A stretch of 64,000 nucleotides of DNA, from assembly GCF_002979515.1 (NCBI RefSeq), contig NZ_PCPA01000014.1, forward strand, positions 25,229 to 89,228, given 5' to 3'. Below, in pieces: positions 52,311 to 61,496 of this stretch; positions within the stretch are counted from its first letter, which is position 1; the number at the start of each line of letters is the position of its first letter. This DNA is from Microbacterium sp. MYb54 (GTDB taxonomy: Bacteria; Actinomycetota; Actinomycetes; Actinomycetales; Microbacteriaceae). Below the pieces are notes generated by a model. It ran no database searches, had not been told where the DNA came from, and saw nothing but the letters and a program-made list of their open reading frames with translations. The position numbers were made by a program, and so were the translations under genes.

Positions 52311-53264
52311 GTGTCGAACGAGCACGGACAACTTGCCGTGGTGGTCGTGAACTACGCGTCGGCAGGGCTGCTGCAGCGCAACCTGGTGATGGTCGAGCGT
52401 GAAGCCCGCACGATCGACCAGGACGCGCTGGTGATCGTTGTCGACAACTGGTCCGGTGCAGACGAGCGCCGCGCCGCCAGGGAGGTCGCCGCGGCCCACG
52501 GCTGGCTGCTGATCGAGCCGGAGTCGAACTCGGGCTTCGGCGGCGGCGTGAACATCGGAGTGACACGCGCGCTCGCCGAGGGTGCGACCGACGTCCTCGT
52601 CATCAACCCGGATGCGCACATCGACCGCGAGTCGCTGCGCCGACTGGCAGCGACCACGGCGGCTTCGCGCACGACGCTCGCCTCGCCCGTGATCTCCGAC
52701 TCCGACGGGCGCACCTGGTTCGCGGGTATCGACCTCCTGCTCGACGACGGCACGATGCGCGCGAGACGAAAGCGCGTCGACGGCGACACGCAGCCGTTCG
52801 AGCCGTGGCTCAGCGGCGCATGCCTGTGGATCACGCGCGAGGTGTGGGAACTCACCGGCGGCTTCGACGACGACTACTTCCTCTATTGGGAAGACGTCGA
52901 TTTCTCGCGACGGGTCGTCTCGGCGGGTGGCGCCCTGGCTCTCGTCGAAGACGCCAGCGCGGTGCACGACGAGGGCGGGACCCAGCGCGCCGAGCCCGAG
53001 GTGTCCCGAGCGAAGTCGGAAGGCTACTACTACTACAACATCCGCAACCGGATGCTTTTCGCCGTGCGTCATCTCGACGACGCGGCCGTGCAGCGATGGC
53101 GCCGCTCCATTCCTCGCACCGCTCGCGAGGTGATACTCCGCGGCGGGCGCCGGCAGCTGATCCAGTCGGCAGCCCCGATCCGCGCCTACCTCCGCGGGGT
53201 GCGCGAGGCTCGCCGCATCGCCAGGACTCAGGGGACCGACCAGAAGGGCAGGAAATGGTCGTAG
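52311..53264 (+). CDS. GT2-family glycosyltransferase (rhamnosyl/galactofuranosyl-transferase-like)
   Basis: This 317-residue enzyme starts at GTG 52311 behind GGGGGGAGG. GT-A motifs are VVVVNYASAGLLQRNL, VIVVDNWSGADE, ESNSGFGGGVNIGVTRAL, DVLVINPDAHID (DxD-like) and LSGACLWITREVWELTGGFDDDYFLYWEDVDFSRR. The last two are typical of wall rhamnosyl- or galactofuranosyl-transferases such as WbbL/GlfT. It probably adds a deoxysugar to a lipid-linked precursor. Its end overlaps the next gene by ten bases, so the pair is coupled. Confidence 0.9.
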   Translation: MSNEHGQLAVVVVNYASAGLLQRNLVMVEREARTIDQDALVIVVDNWSGADERRAAREVAAAHGWLLIEPESNSGFGGGVNIGVTRALAEGATDVLVINPDAHIDRESLRRLAATTAASRTTLASPVISDSDGRTWFAGIDLLLDDGTMRARRKRVDGDTQPFEPWLSGACLWITREVWELTGGFDDDYFLYWEDVDFSRRVVSAGGALALVEDASAVHDEGGTQRAEPEVSRAKSEGYYYYNIRNRMLFAVRHLDDAAVQRWRRSIPRTAREVILRGGRRQLIQSAAPIRAYLRGVREARRIARTQGTDQKGRKWS

Positions 53265-53974
53265 ACGCTTATCACCGTCTCGCGCGTGCGCAGAAGGGGC
53301 ATGCTCGAGGCGCGCCCGCCTATTCGGTGTACGTGAACCGTCGGATCGGAAGGGTTCTGGCGGCCGTCGCGTATCGGATCGGGTTGACCCCGAACCAGGT
53401 CTCGATCATCAGCGCCGTGCACTCCTTCGTCGCGATCGGGCTCATCGCCTTCGGGCCGGTCAACGTGCCCATGGGTCTGCTGATCGCCCTGCTGCTCGTC
53501 CTCGGCTACGCCTGGGATTCGGCGGACGGGCAGGTCGCGCGCCTGCGCGGGGGAGGGAGCCCGCAGGGCGAGTGGCTCGACCACTTCATCGACACGCTCA
53601 AGATCGCCTCGCTGCACCTGGCGGTGCTGATCGGTCTCTACCGCGTCCTTCCGGAGACACCGGCGCTGCTGCTCATCCCCATCGTGTTCAGCATCGTAGC
53701 CTCGACGACCTTCTCGGGAATGCTCCTCAACGACCTGCTCAAGGGCAAGCACGCGGTGGCATCGACTCATGAGCGCGGCGGCGGAACCCTGCGGCGATCC
53801 CTCATCCTGCTGCCGACCGATTTCGGTCTCGTGTGCCTGGTCTTCGCTCTCTGGGGGTGGACCCCTGCGTTCCTCATCGGCTACAGCGCGCTGTGCGCAG
53901 CGGCCGTCCTGTTCCTCGCGCTCGCCGCGGTGAAGTGGTTCCGCGAGATCGGAAAGCTCGGTACGACCGCATGA
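53255..53974 (+). CDS. CDP-alcohol phosphatidyltransferase family membrane protein
   Basis: This 239-residue integral membrane enzyme starts at ATG 53255, overlapping the GT2 gene by ten bases. The complete CDP-OH-P signature D-x2-D-G-x2-A-R-x8-G-x3-D-x3-D is present (D88, D91, G92, A95, R96, G105, D109, D113). About six membrane helices are predicted. It transfers a phosphoalcohol from a CDP-activated donor, either for phospholipid or for a surface polymer. The TagD-like cytidylyltransferase at 47180 might supply a CDP-polyol, which is inference. Confidence 0.93.
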   Translation: MVVDAYHRLARAQKGHARGAPAYSVYVNRRIGRVLAAVAYRIGLTPNQVSIISAVHSFVAIGLIAFGPVNVPMGLLIALLLVLGYAWDSADGQVARLRGGGSPQGEWLDHFIDTLKIASLHLAVLIGLYRVLPETPALLLIPIVFSIVASTTFSGMLLNDLLKGKHAVASTHERGGGTLRRSLILLPTDFGLVCLVFALWGWTPAFLIGYSALCAAAVLFLALAAVKWFREIGKLGTTA

Positions 53975-54588
53975 CCGATGAGAAGATCCTGGTCGTGTGC
54001 GCCGCCAACGTCTGCAGGTCGCCGCTCGCAGAGCTCGCGTTGCGACGGGCGCTTGGCGCTGACTCCCCGCTTTCCGTGCGCAGCGCCGGCGTCAGGGCGA
54101 ACCAGGATGACCCGATCTGCACCCTTGTCGCGTCGCTCCATGACGATGAGGATTGGCAGGCCCAGAGCCGGGCGCACCGGGCGAGACCGGTGACGGTCGA
54201 TCTGATCGAGCAGTCGAGCATCGTGCTCACAGCATCTCGCGACATCCGCGGCGAGTTGGTGCGCCTCGCACCACGTTCGCGTGACTGGATGTTCACGATC
54301 AAAGAGGCCGCCCACCTCGGCGAGGGCTTCTCGTCGTCGGCACCGGACCGTGTGGCGGAGTACGTCGCGCATCTGGACCGGGCGCGCTCGCGCGCCGTTC
54401 CTCTGGCATCACGGGGAGGGGCGGGCAACCGTCTGCGGCACCTCTTCGGAGGGCGCGCCACCGTCGATCCGTCGAGCATCGCCGATCGGCACGGTGGCCG
54501 TGGTCATCTCGAGACGATCCGCGAGGTTGAGGAGTCGGTCGCCACCATCGTCGCCCAGCTCGGCGGCCACCGTCGGCACTCGTCCTGA
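53971..54588 (+). CDS. Low-molecular-weight protein-tyrosine-phosphatase family protein
   Basis: This 205-residue protein starts at ATG 53971 (ATGA overlap). The phosphate loop is V-V-C-A-A-N-V-C-R-S (C10 to S17), matching C-x5-R-[ST]. It is longer than usual LMW-PTPs (about 150), with extra basic sequence around residues 130-175. The usual D-P general-acid loop is not obvious. In capsule clusters such enzymes dephosphorylate BY-kinases; a Wzz/BY-kinase is encoded 7.5 kb downstream at 61497. It is coupled to the CDP-alcohol transferase gene. Confidence 0.88.
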   Translation: MTDEKILVVCAANVCRSPLAELALRRALGADSPLSVRSAGVRANQDDPICTLVASLHDDEDWQAQSRAHRARPVTVDLIEQSSIVLTASRDIRGELVRLAPRSRDWMFTIKEAAHLGEGFSSSAPDRVAEYVAHLDRARSRAVPLASRGGAGNRLRHLFGGRATVDPSSIADRHGGRGHLETIREVEESVATIVAQLGGHRRHSS

Positions 54589-54596
54589 CCGGGTGC

Positions 54597-54625
54597 TTGT
54601 GCTTTCGCTTCCCCTGCACTATTGT
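54597..54625 (+). promoter_or_regulatory. Promoter of the lipoprotein gene at 54712
   Basis: TTGTGC (54597-54602) and TATTGT (54620-54625) are 17 bp apart; the start is predicted near 54632. The 80-nt leader contains two hairpins, CCGCG-TTCTA-CGCGG (54635-54649) and CCAAGGCC-GAGGG-GGCCTTGG (54661-54681), before the GGGGAG Shine-Dalgarno. Confidence 0.62.
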
Positions 54626-54711
54626 TAGCCGATGCCGCGTTCTACGCGGTTGAGGGGATTCCAAGGCCGAGGGGGCCTTGGGAACGAGGATCTGGGTTCT
54701 GGGGAGCTACA

Positions 54712-55320
54712 GTGTTCAATGTTTCATCATGCCGTTCTGGGGACGGCTCTTCGCGCTCGAGGCGGGCGATGTTCATCGCGCCGCTGGTGGCGCTCGCACT
54801 CGTGACGGCCGGCTGCACCGCAGCCCCCGACGCATCGGAGACGCCGGCGCCTGAAGGCACCAGCACTACCGACTGGACGCCACCTGCCGACGCAGAGACC
54901 GAAGGGCCCACTGAGGGGCCGGCTCTGCCGGAAGAGAGCGGGGCGCTCGACGCCCCCATATCGCTCTCCACCGAAATGGTCGTCAAGATCGACAAGATCT
55001 CGACGACGACCATCAAGCCCGAGACGCCTGGCGAGTACGCCGGCACCGCCGTCGTGGTCACGGTGTCCGTGGCCAACGACTCGAAGCGGGCGCAGAGTGT
55101 CGACTCGGCCGTCGTCAGCCTCGTCACGGATGACGGCGATATCGGCGTCTCCACCACTGCTGGTCCCAACAACCCTCTGCAGGGCGAGTTGGCTGCGGGT
55201 GCCGAGACGACGGGGACCTACGTCTTCATGCTCGATCCGACGCAGGGGCGCTCGGTGAAGATCAGCGTCAACTATGCCGCAGGAGAGCCGGTGGCGTCCT
55301 TCGCCGGCCAGCTTTCCTGA
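54712..55320 (+). CDS. Lipoprotein with DUF4352-like Ig fold
   Basis: The protein has 202 residues. GTG 54712 has GGGGAG 5 nt upstream. A basic stretch (SSRSRRA) precedes a lipoprotein signal MFIAPLVALALVTAGC with lipobox VTAGC. An acidic Thr/Pro/Glu-rich spacer leads to a beta-rich domain (EYAGTAVVVTVSVANDSKRAQSVDSAVVSLVTDDG, then GTYVFMLDPTQGRSVKISVNY) like the DUF4352/telokin-like proteins. The unusual 18-residue extension before the hydrophobic core is worth noting. Role unknown; it is encoded within the surface polymer region. Confidence 0.75.
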   Translation: MFNVSSCRSGDGSSRSRRAMFIAPLVALALVTAGCTAAPDASETPAPEGTSTTDWTPPADAETEGPTEGPALPEESGALDAPISLSTEMVVKIDKISTTTIKPETPGEYAGTAVVVTVSVANDSKRAQSVDSAVVSLVTDDGDIGVSTTAGPNNPLQGELAAGAETTGTYVFMLDPTQGRSVKISVNYAAGEPVASFAGQLS

Positions 55321-55412
55321 CGCACACGCACTTTCGTATCTAGTTCTAGTTCTGTTTCGTTTTTCGCACTTTCATATTTTCAAAGAAGAAATTAGGCGGC
55401 TGGGGAGTCACT
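55321..55412 (+). promoter_or_regulatory. AT-rich gap upstream of the large PKD protein gene
   Basis: This gap is much richer in A and T than the rest of the window, with runs such as TTTTTCG and TCATATTTTCAAAGAAGAAA and a repeated TAGTTC. A possible promoter is TTCTGT (55350-55355) with CATATT (55373-55378), 17 bp apart. GGGGAG lies before ATG 55413. Such AT-rich upstream DNA often attracts nucleoid proteins such as Lsr2. Confidence 0.4.
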
Positions 55413-58400
55413 ATGGGGAAAACATCGACCACGAGGCGGGCGCTGAGCGCGCTCGCGTCTGTCGTGACGGCGGCGTTGCTCGTCGCAGGTATGACGACAT
55501 TGGGCGCGCAGGCGGCGTCGGCGGACGTGCCGTCGACACCCCCACCTCTGCTGCAGCGTGACGACAACGTCGTCACGTCGGATCCGATCCCGACCGTGCA
55601 GATCGACAACGGCTACGTCTGGGCCCAGACGACCATCGGCTCGACCGTGTACGCCGTCGGCAAGTTCGACAACGCCCGCGCACCTCTGGCGGTGCCAGGT
55701 ACGAGCCTGACGGCGCGTTCCAACGTTCTCGCATATGACATCAACACCGGTCAGCTGCTGTCGTTCGCACCGACGGTCAACGGCGTGATCAAGGCCGTCG
55801 CCGCATCGCCCGACGGCAGCCGCATCTACATCGGCGGATCGTTCAACTCCGTCAACGGGCAGTCGCGCTGGAACTTCGCGGCGCTCGACGCCGTCACCGG
55901 CCAGCTCGTCCCAGGATTCTCACCGTCGATCGGCGGCAGCGGCGTCTACGCCCTCGCCACCTCGGGATCGAGCGTGTACGTCGGTGGTCTGTTCACCCAG
56001 GGCAACGGCACCGCACGCAAGAACCTCGCAGGCTTCAGCTCCACGAACGGCGCGCTGTTGAGCTGGGCGCCGCAGACCGACCTCCAGGTCGACGCGATGG
56101 TCATGGACCCCGCGGGGCAGAACGTCATCGCCGCCGGTCGCTTCTCGCAGGTGAACGGCGACCTGACCATGCGAGGCACCGTCGCGCTCGACAAGACGAG
56201 CGGTGCTGTCGACGCGTCCTGGGCGCTCCCGCAGACGGTCAAGAACGGCTCGAACACGGGGGCCAACTCGGGTAAGGCCGGCATCTTCGGCCTGGCCGCC
56301 GACGCCACGGCCGTCTACGGCACCGGCTGGGTCTACGCCGACGCCGCCACGGGAAACCTGGAAGGCACGTTCGCGGCTGAGGCCGGGAGCGGACAGGTGC
56401 GCTGGATCTCCGACTGCCTGGGCGACCACTACGGCGTGTACTCGACCGGCAAGGTCGTCTACACGACGAGCCACACCCACGCGTGCGGCACCATGGGCCT
56501 GCACCCGGAGCAGAACCCGCGCACGCACCGTTACTCCGAGGCGTACACGGCCGATGCTCGCGGATCGCTCGGCAACCAGCCCGCCGCCGGTGGCACCTAC
56601 AAGAACTGGGCCGGAACACCTGCGCCGTCGCCCTACGCATGGACGCCCGACTGGGCCGTCGGCGTGACGACGGGCATGGGTCAGGCCGGTCTCTCCATCA
56701 CCGGCGCCGGCAATATGATCTCGATCGGCGGAGAATTCCGATCCGTGAACAACGGGCGCTTCGAGGGACTCGTGCGCTTCTCGACGAACCCTCCTGGCGG
56801 AGCGAAGGACGGGCCTCGCCTGTCCGCTGCCAACTGGACCGGGACGGCGCAGTCGTTCATCCCGGGCCGCGTGCGGGTCTCGATCCCGGCCAACTGGGAC
56901 CGCGACGATCTGACGCTCACGTATGAGCTGCGTCGCACCGGAACGACCGCTCCGGTCGCCACGACCACCGCGAACGGAACGTGGTGGAACCGGCCAGCCG
57001 TCATCCTCGAAGACAAGACGGCAGCTCCCGGATCGCAACAGGAGTACACCGTCGTCGCGAAGGACGGCAACGGGAACACCGTCAGCAGCCAGCCGATGAC
57101 CGTGACCGTGACGGCGGGGGCCGTGTCGAGCTACGTGAACGCGGTCTCGGCAGACTCGCCGCAGCTCTACTACCCGCTGGGTACCTCTGCTCAGGACTGG
57201 GCCGGGGCGAACCCGCCCGTGTTCGGTTCGGGAGTCACGTCTTCGGCGTCCGGAGTCGAGAACACCGCGACCGGAGCGTCGACCTTCACCGGGACGACGA
57301 CGGGACGTGTCTCGACGACAGACAAGATCGCCGCACCGGCAGAGTTCTCGACGGAGCTGTGGTTCAAGACCAACACCACCAGTGGGGGCAAGCTCCTGGG
57401 CTACGGAACCGCGGCCTCCGGGGATTCCACGAGCTACGACCGTCAGCTCTACATGACGAACAACGGTCGTCTCATCTTCGGTACCTACAACGGCGGAACG
57501 CAGACGATCCAGAACACCACCGCTCTCAACAACAACGCGTGGCACCACGCGGTGGCGACCCAGAGCGCGGACGGTATGAAGCTGTACGTCGACGGTGTGC
57601 TCGTCTCGTCTGCGGCCGGCGCGACCACCGCCGAGAACTATGTCGGGTACTGGCGCATCGGTGGCGACAACATCACCAGCTGGCCCTCCGCGCCGAGTTC
57701 CAAGTACTTCAAGGGAGCTCTCGACGAGGTCGCTGTCTACCCCTACGCGCTGACCGCTGCTCAGGTGCAGACGCACTACGGCATCGGCAAGGGCTTCCAG
57801 CCGCCGACCGCCGCCTTCACGGCGACGCCGACCGATCTCGCTGTGGCCTTCGATGCCAGTGCATCCGCGCCGACCGGCTCGGCCACGATCACCGGCTACA
57901 GCTGGAACTTCGGTGACGACTCGGCGACCGCCTCCGGCAAGACCGTCTCGCACACGTACACGGCTGCCGGTACCTACACGGCGAAGCTCACGGTCACGGA
58001 CAGCAATGGGCTGGCCACCACGACCGAGAACCCGGTCGTGGTCCAAGCGGCGAACGTGCTGCCCACCGCGTCCTTCCAGGTGACCGGCACAGGGCTCTCG
58101 GTCTCGGCCGACGCCTCCGCCTCCGCCGACTCCGACGGCACGATCGCGTCGTACGACTGGAACTGGGGCGACGGATCGACCTCGACAGGACAGGTCGCCA
58201 GTCACGTCTACGCCTCGGCGGGCACGCGCACTGTGACTCTGACCGTCACCGACAACCGCGGTGGCACGGCGACGACCACGCGAGAGGCAGTCACGACGCA
58301 CGCGAATCCGGTCGCGACCTTCACCTCGACGGCGTCGGGGATGAACGTCGACGTCTCGGCTGCGGGGTCGAGCGCCTCTGACGGTGCGACACTCTCCTAC

Positions 58401-60119
58401 TCCTGGAACTGGGGCGACGGCACGCCTGCGGGTACCGGTGCGACCGCTGGTCACACCTACACCCAGCCTGGTGCGCATGACATCACCCTCACGGTGACCG
58501 ACAGCCTCGGCGGCTCGGCGAGCGTCACGAAGTCCGTGACCGTTCAGGCACAGGTGTTCGCAGCGTCCGACTCGTTCGGCCGCGTCGTCTCGAGTGGCTG
58601 GGGTGCGGCTGATGTCGGCGGCACCTGGGCGCCGATGAGCGGTTCGGCCGCCGTCACCTCCGTCGCAGACGGAGTCGGCAAGGTGAACATCACGCCGGGC
58701 GAGACCCGCGAGATGCTGCTGCAGGGGACGTCTCTTCTCGACACCTCTGCGCGGATCACCTACACGCTGTCCTCCGGTCCGTCCACGGGCGTCGCCTATG
58801 AGGGTCTCGGTGCACGTCGATCCGGTTCGAACGGCTACCGCGCACTCGCGTGGCACCGTGCGGACGGGACCACGTGGCTCGTGATCCACCGCAACGGCAC
58901 GGCCATCGCCAGCACTGCTGTCGCTGGTCTGACCTGGACGGCAGGAAGCACGTTCAACCTCGCGATGGAGACGACCGGTTCCTCGACCACGACGATCCGC
59001 GCCAAGGTGTGGGCCGCCGGAGCATCGGAGCCGGCCAATTGGCAGCTCTCCACGACGGATGCGACTCCGGCCCTCCAGGTCGCCGGCGCACCCACCGTGT
59101 TCTCGTACCGTGCGGGCAGCGCGACCGGCACCAACATCGCGAGCTTCGACGACTACACGTTGAAGAACCTCGGAGCTGTTGCGCCGGACCCGCAGCCGGA
59201 GCCGGAGCCCACGCCCACGAACGTCGCGCCTACGGCTGCGTTCACGGCCGCGGCAACGGGCCTGACCGTCAACGTCAACGGCGGAGCGTCGACCGATTCG
59301 GACGGCACCATCGCGTCGTACGCCTGGAACTTCGGTGACGGATCGACGGGCACCGGAGCGACAACCTCTCGGGCGTATGCCGCTGCGGGTACCTACACGG
59401 TGACTCTCACGGTGACCGACGACAAGGGTGCGACCAACACCGCCACCCAGCAGGTGACCGTCACGGCACCTCCTGTCGACCCGCAGCCTGAGCCCAACCC
59501 CGCCCCACTGGCGGGCGACGAGTTCGATCGGACCTCTGGTCCCGGTTGGGGCAACGCGGTCGTCGGCGGAGCGTGGACGATCGCCGGTGGATCCCAAGCG
59601 GCGGCGACCGTCGCAGACGGTCAGGGCAAGATGAACCTGATCGCCGGTGACACCCGTCACGCGACGCTCAACACCACGGCGATCGCCGACGCGGTGCTGG
59701 AGACCCAGTTCCGGGTCGACCAGGCTCCGGCCGCCGGCGGTGCGTACATCGGCGTCATCGCCCGCAACTCGGCCGCGGGGAAGTACCTGGTCCGCGCGTG
59801 GCTGCGTCCTGACGGCACCGTGTGGCTCGTGGTCCACCGTGAGGGAACGGTGCTGCTGACGCAGGCCGTGCCCGGTCTCGTGTGGGCGGCGAACACGTCG
59901 TACAGCCTGAAGGTGTCTGTCACCGGCTCCGCATCGACCGCGATCTCGGCGAAGCTCTGGGCGACCGGCACCACGGAGCCGGCGAACTGGCAGATCAACG
60001 CGACGGATGCGACGCCGTTGGCCGCAGGCTCTGTGGGTCTGAGCGGCAACCGGTCGGGGAGCGCGACGGCGGCACTCGGTGTGTCGTTCGATTCGTTCCG
60101 CGTCACCGCACCCCAGTAA
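55413..60119 (+). CDS. Large secreted PKD/LamG protein with repeated surface module
   Basis: This 1,568-residue protein has signal peptide residues 1-37 (to QAASA). A beta-propeller-like region (about 60-450, repeated YIGGSFNSVNG-type blades) is followed by a LamG/concanavalin-like domain (about 570-795), three PKD domains (NFGDD, NWGDG, NWGDG), a roughly 190-residue module (from about 1048), a fourth PKD (NFGDG) and a second copy of the module (from about 1366). The module begins DSFGR/DEFDR, has GTTWLVIHRNGT/GTVWLVVHREGT and EPANWQ. The module recurs in the protein encoded at 63046. No sorting signal. Binding of the local exopolysaccharide is a reasonable guess. Confidence 0.85.
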   Translation: MGKTSTTRRALSALASVVTAALLVAGMTTLGAQAASADVPSTPPPLLQRDDNVVTSDPIPTVQIDNGYVWAQTTIGSTVYAVGKFDNARAPLAVPGTSLTARSNVLAYDINTGQLLSFAPTVNGVIKAVAASPDGSRIYIGGSFNSVNGQSRWNFAALDAVTGQLVPGFSPSIGGSGVYALATSGSSVYVGGLFTQGNGTARKNLAGFSSTNGALLSWAPQTDLQVDAMVMDPAGQNVIAAGRFSQVNGDLTMRGTVALDKTSGAVDASWALPQTVKNGSNTGANSGKAGIFGLAADATAVYGTGWVYADAATGNLEGTFAAEAGSGQVRWISDCLGDHYGVYSTGKVVYTTSHTHACGTMGLHPEQNPRTHRYSEAYTADARGSLGNQPAAGGTYKNWAGTPAPSPYAWTPDWAVGVTTGMGQAGLSITGAGNMISIGGEFRSVNNGRFEGLVRFSTNPPGGAKDGPRLSAANWTGTAQSFIPGRVRVSIPANWDRDDLTLTYELRRTGTTAPVATTTANGTWWNRPAVILEDKTAAPGSQQEYTVVAKDGNGNTVSSQPMTVTVTAGAVSSYVNAVSADSPQLYYPLGTSAQDWAGANPPVFGSGVTSSASGVENTATGASTFTGTTTGRVSTTDKIAAPAEFSTELWFKTNTTSGGKLLGYGTAASGDSTSYDRQLYMTNNGRLIFGTYNGGTQTIQNTTALNNNAWHHAVATQSADGMKLYVDGVLVSSAAGATTAENYVGYWRIGGDNITSWPSAPSSKYFKGALDEVAVYPYALTAAQVQTHYGIGKGFQPPTAAFTATPTDLAVAFDASASAPTGSATITGYSWNFGDDSATASGKTVSHTYTAAGTYTAKLTVTDSNGLATTTENPVVVQAANVLPTASFQVTGTGLSVSADASASADSDGTIASYDWNWGDGSTSTGQVASHVYASAGTRTVTLTVTDNRGGTATTTREAVTTHANPVATFTSTASGMNVDVSAAGSSASDGATLSYSWNWGDGTPAGTGATAGHTYTQPGAHDITLTVTDSLGGSASVTKSVTVQAQVFAASDSFGRVVSSGWGAADVGGTWAPMSGSAAVTSVADGVGKVNITPGETREMLLQGTSLLDTSARITYTLSSGPSTGVAYEGLGARRSGSNGYRALAWHRADGTTWLVIHRNGTAIASTAVAGLTWTAGSTFNLAMETTGSSTTTIRAKVWAAGASEPANWQLSTTDATPALQVAGAPTVFSYRAGSATGTNIASFDDYTLKNLGAVAPDPQPEPEPTPTNVAPTAAFTAAATGLTVNVNGGASTDSDGTIASYAWNFGDGSTGTGATTSRAYAAAGTYTVTLTVTDDKGATNTATQQVTVTAPPVDPQPEPNPAPLAGDEFDRTSGPGWGNAVVGGAWTIAGGSQAAATVADGQGKMNLIAGDTRHATLNTTAIADAVLETQFRVDQAPAAGGAYIGVIARNSAAGKYLVRAWLRPDGTVWLVVHREGTVLLTQAVPGLVWAANTSYSLKVSVTGSASTAISAKLWATGTTEPANWQINATDATPLAAGSVGLSGNRSGSATAALGVSFDSFRVTAPQ

Positions 60120-60130
60120 GATCCTGACGC

Positions 60131-61441
60131 ATGGCCACTGCTGTTCCGATCGTGCTCCTCGCCGTCGGAGGGATCGCAGCAGCGGCCATCGTCGTGTTCG
60201 GGCTCAGGATGATGCCGCGTGCGGCATTCGTCGTGTGGGCGTGTGTGCTCTTCTTCGTCCCGATCTGGGTCGGTGTGAACGTGGGCTTCTACTGGGCCGC
60301 CATCACTCTGCTCACGGCGTTGCTGATCTTCGTCAACTGGTCGGTCGTCCCGTTGCGCGCGGCGGATGCGTGGGTCGTTGCGTTCATCATCGTCATCGTC
60401 GGTCTGTACGGCTTCGGCTCGGTTGATCTCGCCTCTCTCGTGGCCGCGCTTCTGGAGTGGGTGATCCCCTACATCTGGGGGCGCGTGGTGCTCGCACGAG
60501 TCGCCCCCGAATGGGTGAACTCCACGATCGCGGTCGTCGCCATCGTCGCGGCGGCCCTCGCGATCGTGGAGTTCGCCACCTCGTTCAATCCGTTCGTCCT
60601 CATCCCGGGATCAGGGGTCGTGTACGACACCTGGAGCCCGCTTCAGGAGCGCGGTGGCGTGCTGAGAGCGGAGGGGGCCTTCGGGCATTCGATCGCACTC
60701 GGTGCCGCGCTGGCGATGTCCTCGGCGTTCATCGTCGCGACCAAGTGGCGGCTGCTCCCGAAGATCGGCGGTGTGGTGATCATCGCGGTGGCGACCGTCC
60801 TCACGTTCAGCCGCGCCGGACAGCTCACCCTCGTGCTCACCCTCGTGCTGTCCACATTCCTGATCGTCGGCGTCTCCACCCGGTTCCGGGTGACGGTCGT
60901 CGCTGCCGGCGTGGTCGGCATGGCGATCGCCATCCCGATCCTCGACACGGTCTTCGGTGCTGCGGGCGAGGAAGCAGGGGGGAGCGCGGACTATCGGACC
61001 GACCTCCTGGTCCTCCTCCAGCAGGTGCAGCTCTTCGGCAACCCCGGCGACTGGCATTCGCTGGTCTCGGGCGACTACTACCTCGGCTACTTCGCCCGGT
61101 CCGTCGACAACGCCCTCGTTCTCACACTGCTCCGGTACGGCTACGTGCCGACGTTGCTCATCATGGCCGCTCTCGTGTGCGCCGCGCTGCTGGCCGTGCG
61201 ACGCTCGACCCGAAGCCCGGCGTCGCTCGCGGTCGTCGGACAGTTGCCGAGCCTGGTGGTGGTCGCGCTGATCACGCAGTACAGCATGTTCCTCTGGTTC
61301 TGCGTGGGGCTCGCCATCACGTGGGCCCGTGATGCCGATGCGTTCAACGGATCGCCCGGTGTGCCGTCGGAGGCACGACTCGGCTCGCCTGATGCGCTGC
61401 GCCTGCCGGAGGGCGGTAGACGGCCACGTGCACAGTCGTGA
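60131..61441 (+). CDS. O-antigen ligase/Wzy-like polysaccharide polymerase
   Basis: This 436-residue membrane protein has about ten to twelve helices, a long outside loop and an O-antigen ligase-like block: SGVVYDTWSPLQERGGVLRAEGAFGHSIALGAALAM, then VATVLTFSRAGQLTLVL, and a loop with DNALVLTLLRYGYVP. The SRAG and EGxFGHSIA motifs are typical of the Wzy_C/O-antigen ligase superfamily. It probably polymerises lipid-linked repeat units outside the membrane. It begins 11 nt after the PKD protein gene and is likely cotranscribed with it. Confidence 0.85.
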   Translation: MATAVPIVLLAVGGIAAAAIVVFGLRMMPRAAFVVWACVLFFVPIWVGVNVGFYWAAITLLTALLIFVNWSVVPLRAADAWVVAFIIVIVGLYGFGSVDLASLVAALLEWVIPYIWGRVVLARVAPEWVNSTIAVVAIVAAALAIVEFATSFNPFVLIPGSGVVYDTWSPLQERGGVLRAEGAFGHSIALGAALAMSSAFIVATKWRLLPKIGGVVIIAVATVLTFSRAGQLTLVLTLVLSTFLIVGVSTRFRVTVVAAGVVGMAIAIPILDTVFGAAGEEAGGSADYRTDLLVLLQQVQLFGNPGDWHSLVSGDYYLGYFARSVDNALVLTLLRYGYVPTLLIMAALVCAALLAVRRSTRSPASLAVVGQLPSLVVVALITQYSMFLWFCVGLAITWARDADAFNGSPGVPSEARLGSPDALRLPEGGRRPRAQS

Positions 61442-61496
61442 GGGTGCCGAATCGGACACTCCTCTAGAATCGAAGTCTCAGGGGGAATGGGGAGTC

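Noticed and set aside
52093..52566. Extension of the fused transferase to an upstream start at 52566
   Set aside because: The extra residues are Arg/Pro/Ser-rich without a domain and overlap the divergent GT2 gene; the GT2 fold begins at MITVTIG (52092).
55920..59837. About 1,300-codon open frame on the minus strand opposite the PKD protein gene
   Set aside because: It mirrors the repeated plus-strand sequence, is extremely Arg/Val-rich and has no plausible start region or domain.
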